Part shown: positions 58,165 to 64,000 of the stretch, piece by piece
How the letters are laid out: every line of letters begins with the position of its first letter
Position numbering within the stretch: position 1 is the stretch's first letter
Origin: DATCYX01 sp963714425
GTDB taxonomy: Bacteria > Chloroflexota > Anaerolineae > Anaerolineales > UBA4823
Assembly (NCBI GenBank): GCA_963714425.1
Contig: CAVQOI010000013.1
Location: forward strand, 1 to 64,000
DNA: 64,000 nt
Direction of reading: 5' to 3'
Position numbers and translations under genes: made by a program
The notes under the pieces: generated by a model
What the model was told of the DNA's origin: nothing
Database searches by the model: none
The model's input: only the letters and a program-made list of their open reading frames with translations

Positions 58165-60312
58165 CTAACCCTTTTGTGCATGGTTATTGAGTAACCACGC
58201 CTGGCTGTCTATGGGCTTCTCTTTTCCTCTCGGCTTCAGCCGCTCGTAGCTACCATCTGCGTGCATGCGCCTGGCGCGGGTATTGTCTCGCAGGCAGGTA
58301 GTCAGCACGTCTTCACGTAAGTAGCGGATCATGGCTTTTTCGCGCACAGGGAAGAGCACTTCCACACGCCGGTTGATATTGCGCGGCATTAAATCGGCGC
58401 TACCCAGATATACCTCCTCGTTCCCCCCATTGCGGAAGTAAAAGATACGGCTGTGTTCCAGGAAGCGCCCTACAATACTGGTTACGTGGATGTTCTCGCT
58501 TACGCCATCCAGACCGGGACGCAGGCAGCAAATGCCGCGCACGAGTAAATCCACCTTTACACCGGCTTGCGAAGCCAGATAAAGCTCCTGGATTATGGGC
58601 TTATCAACCAGTGAATTCATCTTGAGGATCATGTGGCCCTTTTCGCCCTTGCGTTGGTGCTCGACCTCTCTTTGGATTAAAGCCGTCATACGTTCGCGTA
58701 GATTGATCGGCGCTACCAGAAGCTTGCGATATTCTTTCTTGTTTGAATACCCCGTAAGGTAGTTGAACATATCGGTTGCATCCGCGCCGATCTCGTCGTC
58801 GCAGGTAAACATGCCCAAGTCTTCGTACACCTGGGCCGTTATCTCATTGTAGTTCCCAGTCCCAAGATGTATATAACGGCGGATGCCATCGCCCTCCTTG
58901 CGCACTACCAACGCAACTTTCGAGTGGGTTTTCAATCCCAACAGACCATAGATGACGTGCACCCCGGCGGCTTCCAGCTTCCTTGCCCAGCCGATGTTCG
59001 ATTCTTCATCGAAGCGTGCTTTGAGTTCAATCAGTGCTGCTACCTGTTTGCCCCGCTCGACCGCCTCCAGCAAGGTCCGGACCACGGGTGAGTCATTTCC
59101 CACGCGGTAGAGCGTCTGTTTGATAGCAAGCACGTCAGGGTCTCGCGCAGCTGTCCTCAGAAATTCAAGCACCGGGCTGAAGAACTCATAGGGGTGGTGC
59201 AGCAAGATATCTTCTTTTCGGATAGCGGAAAATAAGTTGCCATCGTATTGCTCGGATTTTAATGGCATGGGGGTTGCGGGGAGAAAGGTCGTATCCTTGA
59301 GGTCGTGCCGGTCGATTTGGTACACCTGCATCATGCCGCTCAGACCGAGAGGCCCGGTGAGCGTATAGATATCGTTGCGTTCCAGTTCCATATTCTCGAC
59401 CAGGATATCTCTTACGTAGAGAGGTAAATTTTCGTTCACTGTCACCCGCACCACAGACCCAAAACGGCGCTGGCGCACGCTCTGCTCCATCGATTCCAGC
59501 AAGTCGCCGGCTTCCAGCTCCTGAATTTCCGTATCTGCATTGCGTGTAACGCGGAATGGGTGCGCTTCGATCACCTCCATGCCAGGGAAGAGCACATCCA
59601 GGTTGGCGGAGATAACCTGCTCGAGCCACACAAAGTAGTGATGGAAGGGCACTGTGCCATCTTTGCGCACGCTGCCAGAGGAGCGTTTGATGGGAACCAG
59701 CCGTGGAAGCGTGCTGGGAACCTTGATTCGCGCGAAGAGCTGGTGTTTGTCCTGGTCGCGGATCAATACCGCAAGATTTAGGCTCAAGTTCGAGATATGT
59801 GGGAATGGGCGCCCAGGGTCGAAAGCCAGCGGAGTGAGCACGGGAAAGACCACTTCATCGAAATAGGCTTTTACGGTTTCTTTCTGGCGCTGATCTAATT
59901 CCTGGTAATTTCGGATGTGTATCCCGGCCTTGTTCAACGCCGGAAGCACATCCTTTACCAGGCATTCGCGTGACTGCACCATAAGTTGTTGGGCAAGCTT
60001 GCGAATTGCAGCCAACTGCTCAGCCGGGGTCATCCCATCTGGAGGCAGGTCAATGATACCGGCGTCGAGCTGCTTTTTTAGTCCTGCCACGCGCACCATA
60101 AAGAATTCGTCCAGATTTGAACCCAAGATAGCCAGGAACTTCACGCGCTCCAGCAGCGGGTTGCGGGTGTCCATGGCTTCTTCTAAAACGCGACGCTGGA
60201 ATTCCAGCAAGCTCAGCTCGCGATTAATATAAAGTTTCGGGTCGTTTAGGTCAATTAGGGGTTCAGTGGTTACCGCAGCTTTTTTTACAGACTCGGCAAT
60301 CTTTTCCGCCAT
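58165..60312 (-). CDS. ppk1: Polyphosphate kinase 1
   Basis: A 715-residue enzyme that makes polyphosphate from ATP and can run in reverse. It has the N domain (YINRELSLLEFQRRVLEEA), head domain, and two phospholipase-D-like domains. The phospho-His candidates are in GLKTHSKVALVVR and FLEHSRIFYFRNGG. YRVGNDSPVVRTLLEAVE is also typical. ATG 60312 is chosen over TTG 60318, with AAGG 9 bp before it. It heads the ppk1-CHAD-sixA operon. Polyphosphate serves as a phosphate and energy store. Confidence 0.96.
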   Translation of the reverse strand: MAEKIAESVKKAAVTTEPLIDLNDPKLYINRELSLLEFQRRVLEEAMDTRNPLLERVKFLAILGSNLDEFFMVRVAGLKKQLDAGIIDLPPDGMTPAEQLAAIRKLAQQLMVQSRECLVKDVLPALNKAGIHIRNYQELDQRQKETVKAYFDEVVFPVLTPLAFDPGRPFPHISNLSLNLAVLIRDQDKHQLFARIKVPSTLPRLVPIKRSSGSVRKDGTVPFHHYFVWLEQVISANLDVLFPGMEVIEAHPFRVTRNADTEIQELEAGDLLESMEQSVRQRRFGSVVRVTVNENLPLYVRDILVENMELERNDIYTLTGPLGLSGMMQVYQIDRHDLKDTTFLPATPMPLKSEQYDGNLFSAIRKEDILLHHPYEFFSPVLEFLRTAARDPDVLAIKQTLYRVGNDSPVVRTLLEAVERGKQVAALIELKARFDEESNIGWARKLEAAGVHVIYGLLGLKTHSKVALVVRKEGDGIRRYIHLGTGNYNEITAQVYEDLGMFTCDDEIGADATDMFNYLTGYSNKKEYRKLLVAPINLRERMTALIQREVEHQRKGEKGHMILKMNSLVDKPIIQELYLASQAGVKVDLLVRGICCLRPGLDGVSENIHVTSIVGRFLEHSRIFYFRNGGNEEVYLGSADLMPRNINRRVEVLFPVREKAMIRYLREDVLTTCLRDNTRARRMHADGSYERLKPRGKEKPIDSQAWLLNNHAQKG

Positions 60313-60458
60313 ACTCAAGAGCCTTTCATTTCAGACTGAGTGTTAGGGGTGTGAGCGGCAAAGCCTGAACCCACACCCCGAGGTGATCAATGAGGACAAA
60401 TAATTCGGTATTACTATAACAAATTAATACCTTGATGGCAAGCATACATCGCCCGGAT

Positions 60459-60464
60459 TATAAT
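60459..60464 (+). promoter_or_regulatory. -10 box TATAAT, 6 nt before GTG 60471
   Basis: Perfect TATAAT with no -35 at standard distance and no SD before the in-frame GTG. An upstream ATG at 60435 would lie before the promoter box. Confidence 0.5.
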
Positions 60465-60470
60465 AAACGT

Positions 60471-61175
60471 GTGCAGAGTATCCCAATAAAAATGCAAGAC
60501 AAAGTGCAGGCTTTGCGCCAGAGCACCTATTTTGCGAACCTGAACGAGAAAGCGCTTGAATTCCTGAGCCAGGGAACGTCCCTGAGGATGTTCGAGCGCG
60601 GAGAAGTCCTGTTCTGGGAATCCGATCCGTGTGCCGGTTTGCACATCGTCTTGCGCGGCAGCGTCAAATTATTTAAGACCTCCCAGCAGGGACGGGAGTT
60701 GATTATCAGGGTGCTCGAAGAAGGGGCATCATTTAACGAGGTTCCAGTCTTCGATCATGGTGCTAACGCCGTGAATGTTGCCGCTCTAGAAGAGAGCGAG
60801 ATTTGGGTGGTTGAAGCGGACGTCATCCGAGCTGCAATGAACAGACATCCGGAGATGAGTGCGGGTGTTATCGCCAACCTGGCCCAGAACCTGCGCATGC
60901 TGGTTGGCATGGTTGAAGAGCTCTCCTTCTACCAGGTCACAAATCGCCTTGCCCGGCTGATTAGCCAGCTGCCTGCAGAACAGCTCGTCGGCGACGCCCC
61001 TCAGCGCATCACACAAGACCAGCTGGCGGCACGCCTGGGCACTGTTAGGGAGGTAGTAGCGCGTTCTTTGAGAGCCTTGGAGCGCAGTGGTGCCATCCGT
61101 GTCTACCGTCGCCAGATCGAGGTTGTCGACGAGCGTACCTTGCTGGACTGGGCAGCCTCACCTGCTGATGATTAA
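60471..61175 (+). CDS. Crp/Fnr family transcription regulator
   Basis: A 234-residue regulator. The effector barrel (about residues 12-110) has FERGEVLFWESDPCAGLHIVLRGSV, and the C-terminal HTH reads ITQDQLAARLGTVREVVARSLRALERSGAI (shown in two blocks: ITQDQLAARLGTVREVVARS and LRALERSGAI). There is no Fnr-like N-terminal Cys cluster, so it is not an oxygen-sensing FeS Fnr. GTG 60471 lies 6 bp after a TATAAT box; ATG 60435 is the alternative. It is convergent with nrfA. A Crp-type site lies before nrfH, making this gene the best local candidate for its regulator, with nitrite, NO or haem as possible signals (inference). Confidence 0.9.
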   Translation: MQSIPIKMQDKVQALRQSTYFANLNEKALEFLSQGTSLRMFERGEVLFWESDPCAGLHIVLRGSVKLFKTSQQGRELIIRVLEEGASFNEVPVFDHGANAVNVAALEESEIWVVEADVIRAAMNRHPEMSAGVIANLAQNLRMLVGMVEELSFYQVTNRLARLISQLPAEQLVGDAPQRITQDQLAARLGTVREVVARSLRALERSGAIRVYRRQIEVVDERTLLDWAASPADD

Positions 61176-61224
61176 CACGGGCCAGAATACGGAAGTCTGA
61201 TTGTATCCAGCGGACAATAATCAT

Positions 61225-61267
61225 AAAACAGGCGCTCGGGTGTTACCATCACCCGAGCGCCTGTTTT
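61225..61267. terminator. Bidirectional terminator between the regulator and nrfA
   Basis: An 18-bp perfect stem AAAACAGGCGCTCGGGTG with loop TTACCAT. AAAA and TTTT ends make it work in both directions. Confidence 0.93.
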
Positions 61268-61322
61268 CTTGTTATCCCACTCTTGAGATTGCGAGGGAGC
61301 GGGGTGTCAGAGTAGGGATTCT

Positions 61323-62624
61323 CTAGTTGCTTGTTTGGATTACATCCGGCGAGCCGGCAGCCTGTACCGCCTTGAGCTGCGCCTGCCTAGCCAGGTCTGT
61401 GGCATTGGCCAGAATCCGCAGCGCTTCCTCAGGGTTGTGGAAGCCCATGCTGTTCTCTGCGGCAATAAAGTCCCAGCGTAATTGCGCCTCACGGTGCAGG
61501 TTGCGCGCTTCCGCCAACAGGTTCGTGTTTACGCCTGACACCGCAGCTGCCGACTCGATCGAATGGATGGCAGCCACGAGAGCGTCTTCCGTAGCATCCA
61601 TGGTCTGTCGCACCTGCTCCTGGATTGTGGCTACTCGCCCGGTGACATAAGCCACGTCGGTATGGCAGGCGCCGCAAGCCGTCTCGGCATTCAATAGCGG
61701 GCTTTGAACGTTATGAGTGGAGAATTTCGCTGCACCATCGCGCGTGTAAGGCATATGGCAGTCCGCGCACGCCACTCCGGCTTTATAGTGCGTGCTATCG
61801 GCAGTGAAAAATTCGTACTCAGGGTGTTGCATCTTAATCATCGCCGCTCCCGATTGCGGGTGCTCCCAATCCTTGAACTCCAGCTCGGCGTAATACGTGG
61901 CGATGTTCTCGATCATTGTTCCGTCTACCCATGGGAACACCAGATACTTGCCTTCACCGGCAAAGTAATATTCCACATGGCAGTTGGCGCACACCACCGT
62001 GCGCATCTCCTGGCGTGTGAATGTACGCCAGTCTTTTCCTTGCGCCTCGAGCGCCTCTTCCAGGGCGGGGTTGGTTACGACAAGGTTCATTGTACTGGGA
62101 TCGTGGCAATTGGCGCATCCGATCGGGGTGCTGATGTGTTCACCCAAATCTTTGAAGAGCGTCTTGTCGAACTCAGCCATACCCATCTCTGCCCACAGGC
62201 GGGGGTTGTCGGCGCTCTTGCAGGAATAGCACGTGCCAGGCGTGGTATCGTTCACCCGCAGCGTTCCGCGCACATCGGTCAGGCTGTTCAGGTGACCACG
62301 CTCTTCGTTGTAATCTTTACTGAAACCATAGCCGGCGAAAAGCGTCACCAGGCGTGGGTCTTCTTCCAGCTTGGAGAATGGTTCCGAGCCGCCATAGGTG
62401 GTGCGTGCCTTGTTGGTTTCAGTCAGATTGAGCGTTGAAAGCTGGTTAGGGAAGTTGATACCCCATTTGGATGAATCAGCTTCGTATTGGGCAATCTCAA
62501 CCAGCTGGGGAATGCCACGCGCCTGGGGCGGCTGGTTCTTCAGGTAGAGCAGAGTACCTACCAGCGCTGCTGCCAGAACGATGATGATGCCAGATAAGAT
62601 GAGTGTGGTGCTTGTGCGTTTCAT
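61323..62624 (-). CDS. nrfA: Cytochrome c nitrite reductase, pentahaem catalytic subunit
   Basis: A 433-residue enzyme that reduces nitrite to ammonium with six electrons. It has one N-terminal membrane anchor or signal (about residues 6-28). Haem motifs in order: CYSCK (the lysine-ligated catalytic haem), CANCH, CANCH, CADCH and CGACH. Active-site residues fit YKAGVACADCHMPY. ATG 62624 overlaps the nrfH stop by one base (TGATG), so translation is coupled; an upstream ATG-less extension is unlike the family. It acts on the outer face of the membrane. The convergent terminator is at 61225. Confidence 0.96.
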   Translation of the reverse strand: MKRTSTTLILSGIIIVLAAALVGTLLYLKNQPPQARGIPQLVEIAQYEADSSKWGINFPNQLSTLNLTETNKARTTYGGSEPFSKLEEDPRLVTLFAGYGFSKDYNEERGHLNSLTDVRGTLRVNDTTPGTCYSCKSADNPRLWAEMGMAEFDKTLFKDLGEHISTPIGCANCHDPSTMNLVVTNPALEEALEAQGKDWRTFTRQEMRTVVCANCHVEYYFAGEGKYLVFPWVDGTMIENIATYYAELEFKDWEHPQSGAAMIKMQHPEYEFFTADSTHYKAGVACADCHMPYTRDGAAKFSTHNVQSPLLNAETACGACHTDVAYVTGRVATIQEQVRQTMDATEDALVAAIHSIESAAAVSGVNTNLLAEARNLHREAQLRWDFIAAENSMGFHNPEEALRILANATDLARQAQLKAVQAAGSPDVIQTSN

Positions 62625-63103
62625 CAGGGTCTGTTCTCCTCGATGTGTTGGTAAGGTAATAGCGATATACCACGTTCGCCATGCGCCACGCTGCGGTGAC
62701 ATTCGAAGCAATAACGGTCAATCTCCATTGAGCTCTCCAGCATGGCAGCTACTGTCTCTTTGTGGCAGCGAATGCAGTTTTCCTGGACCACATCGCGCGA
62801 GGCATGGCGAGGTCGGATGGCGTCAGGGATATTGCCAAAAGTGAAAGCTGTAACGTGGTGGTACCCATTCTCGGCTTTCACCAGGTATTTCGGGATCAGG
62901 TCGTGGGGCGTATGGCAATCATTGCACTTTGCCCATTGCTTGTGCCCGCCATGGTACCAGTTTTCGTAGACTGCGTCCATCACGTGGCAGTTGTTGCAGG
63001 TGGTGGGATTATCACCAAGGTAGGCTGTGAAATCTGTAGCGTACAAACCGACGCTGGCTACGATGACCAGGGCAACCAGCCCGGTGATGATGGGGAGTTT
63101 CAT
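62624..63103 (-). CDS. nrfH: NrfH-type tetrahaem quinol dehydrogenase subunit
   Basis: A 159-residue NapC/NrfH protein that passes electrons from menaquinol to NrfA. It has a single N-terminal helix (about residues 3-22) and four haem motifs: CNNCH (in the context CNNCHVMD), CNDCH, CIRCH and CFECH. It begins 1 bp-overlapped upstream of nrfA. AAAGGTG precedes ATG 63103. The upstream region has a TATGAT -10 and a Crp/Fnr-type palindrome centred 41.5 bp before the predicted transcription start. Haem delivery and cytochrome c maturation genes are not in the window. Confidence 0.95.
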   Translation of the reverse strand: MKLPIITGLVALVIVASVGLYATDFTAYLGDNPTTCNNCHVMDAVYENWYHGGHKQWAKCNDCHTPHDLIPKYLVKAENGYHHVTAFTFGNIPDAIRPRHASRDVVQENCIRCHKETVAAMLESSMEIDRYCFECHRSVAHGERGISLLPYQHIEENRP

Positions 63104-63166
63104 GGATTCACCTTTGCAATTGCGACAGCGTGCAGTTTATCGATGTACCTACCTTACCTGCGAATA

Positions 63167-63209
63167 ATCATAACAGCCCAGCAAGAACTTGTATGTGACT
63201 TATATCACA
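63167..63209 (-). promoter_or_regulatory. nrfHA promoter with class-II Crp/Fnr-type operator
   Basis: -10 TATGAT (63172-63167); predicted start at about 63160. The palindrome TGTGACTTATATCACA occupies 63194-63209, centred at 63201.5, that is -41.5, the position of a class II activator. The -35 is poor, as is usual for such promoters. Confidence 0.75.
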
Positions 63210-63545
63210 AAGCTGGCGCATTGGTGGAGATTATCTTCTCTCCAGTGCTTCGCACCAGGTACTACCGTATTCAACCTAATATGCAGGCAATTATATGAGA
63301 AATGCCGATCGTGAAGGGAATCAGTCGCTTGTATTCTTGATGACATTCGCATTATATGACCATCCACGTGTAGCGCACGCTCCTCATTATAGCGTCATGA
63401 CCTGATGAGCAGTTGGTAGGAGGTGCATTGATCAGGGTTCGAGCACACAACGATGGTATGATTCTTGCTATAACGAGTTAAATTGTACAATTAATCTCGC
63501 AAGTATTTTGTGGCGGCAAAGTGGTTGTCAGGAGAGGAGGCAACG
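63210..63545. other. Intergenic region between nrfHA and the patatin gene
   Basis: No ORF looks real here. Near the right end TTGCTA (63465-63470) and TACAAT (63486-63491), 15 bp apart, plus the palindrome AATTGTACAATT (63481-63492), may form the patatin promoter. GAGAGGAGG (63532-63540) is its SD sequence. Confidence 0.45.
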
Positions 63546-64000
63546 ATGGCGAAGAAGATTGCTCTCGTGCTCAGTGGCGGAGGTGCCAAGGGTGCTTTCC
63601 AGTGCGGTGCAGAAAAATACGCCCGCGAGGTGAAGGGCTATCAATGGGACATTATTGCTGGCGTCTCGGTTGGGTCTCTAAACGCGGTAATGCTAGCCAT
63701 GCGAAAATATGAGCGCCTGTTCGAGATTTGGAATACGATTTCCAATGACCAGGTTTACACTGGTGGTTTCAATCTTTTATCGGCGATCAAGCTACTCTTC
63801 GGAGCAAAATCGTTCTTCGGTAACGAGCCCTTACAACGCATGCTGCGTCAGGAGTTCGAGCCAGATAAGATCCAGTCAGACGTGCGCATTGGTGCGGTCT
63901 CACTCGTCTCCGGCGATTACGTCGAATTTCAAGCCAGCTCGCCAGACCTGGAGAAGGCCATCCTGGCATCTACTGTGATGCCCATCATCTGGGAGCCAGT
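63546..64000 (+). CDS. Patatin-like phospholipase (partial, runs off the window)
   Basis: The first 151 residues of a patatin-like serine lipase. The oxyanion hole is LSGGGAKGAF (residues 9-18) and the nucleophile elbow is GVSVGS (about 40-45, Ser in G-x-S-x-G). The catalytic Asp, in a DG or DGG motif, is expected beyond the window. GAGAGGAGG lies 5 bp before ATG 63546. There is no signal peptide, so it should act on the cytoplasmic side. The substrate is a phospholipid or other acyl ester. The 3' end is missing only because the window ends. Confidence 0.9.
   Translation, partial: MAKKIALVLSGGGAKGAFQCGAEKYAREVKGYQWDIIAGVSVGSLNAVMLAMRKYERLFEIWNTISNDQVYTGGFNLLSAIKLLFGAKSFFGNEPLQRMLRQEFEPDKIQSDVRIGAVSLVSGDYVEFQASSPDLEKAILASTVMPIIWEP

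Noticed and set aside
1..64000. CRISPR arrays, insertion sequences, integrons, rRNA and tRNA genes
   Set aside because: No regularly spaced repeats, transposase or integrase frames, or RNA gene hallmarks were found on either strand.

Overview
This 64 kb window looks like chromosomal DNA of an uncultured or thermophilic-lineage member of the Chloroflexota, most likely class Anaerolineae. The evidence is the gene content and protein style: Pro/Thr-rich linkers in secreted proteins, a fused twin-ATPase ECF transporter, a degenerate PP2C-like surface protein, AmmeMemoRadiSam genes, NrfHA and many ABC-2 exporters. It is moderately GC-rich, densely coded on both strands, and contains no rRNA, tRNA, CRISPR array or prophage that I can recognise. 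The lineage assignment is inference from protein resemblance, not from a marker-gene tree.

Layout. 0-5 kb: a small terminase-small-subunit-like ORF framed by a direct repeat, an ABC-2 exporter (ATPase plus two permeases) and a GT39-like membrane glycosyltransferase. 5-8.7 kb: GNAT acetyltransferase, LysM/M23 lipoprotein, MFS exporter. 8.7-11.6 kb (minus): an ECF sigma factor and zinc anti-sigma factor leading a thiol/redox operon (zinc ribbon, twin-CxxC disulfide protein, TlpA, OsmC). 11.8-15.9 kb: SAM hydroxide adenosyltransferase beside a complete ECF vitamin-type transporter (fused EcfAA', S, T). 16-20.4 kb: ADP-forming acyl-CoA synthetase, M20 peptidase, PfkB kinase. 20.4-25.7 kb (minus): a TetR-controlled HlyD/ABC-2 efflux system with a perfect 28-bp operator. 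26-31.4 kb: pseudo-PP2C/beta-propeller membrane protein, CelD-like GNAT, AmrS, MobA. 31.7-38 kb: secreted proteins and a KimA-type potassium transporter. 38-42 kb: ClpC, a cNMP-binding protein overlapping a NifU-like protein, ferritin. 42-49 kb: gamma-glutamyltransferase, MFS, SelD, an SPFH protein, a PIG-L deacetylase, Dtd. 49-56 kb: a SelW-like selenoprotein gene overlapping trpS, AmrB, CorC/HlyC, PriA, a phosphoribosyltransferase. 56-60 kb (minus): a polyphosphate operon (Ppk1, CHAD, SixA). 60-64 kb: a Crp/Fnr regulator, nrfHA and a partial patatin.

The main discovery is that the window encodes two selenoproteins that ordinary ORF calling truncates. selD has an in-frame UGA at the catalytic Cys position (CAGU), and the SelW/Rdx-like gene directly upstream of trpS has a CxxU motif. 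Both UGAs are followed by a small stem-loop that starts at exactly the same distance (nucleotide 16 counting the U of UGA as 1) and has a CG-starting, A-ending loop, as expected of bacterial SECIS elements. SelD makes the selenophosphate needed for both proteins. selA, selB and tRNA-Sec are not in the window and must lie elsewhere if this reading is right.

Other structure worth attention: three copies of an intergenic element that can fold either as a hairpin or as a four-run G-quadruplex; a set of genes whose -10 box lies 6-8 nt before the start codon and that lack a Shine-Dalgarno sequence (probably leaderless); a class-II-spaced Crp/Fnr site before nrfH, with a Crp/Fnr regulator gene next to the operon; and a degenerate heptamer array upstream of the SPFH and selD genes.
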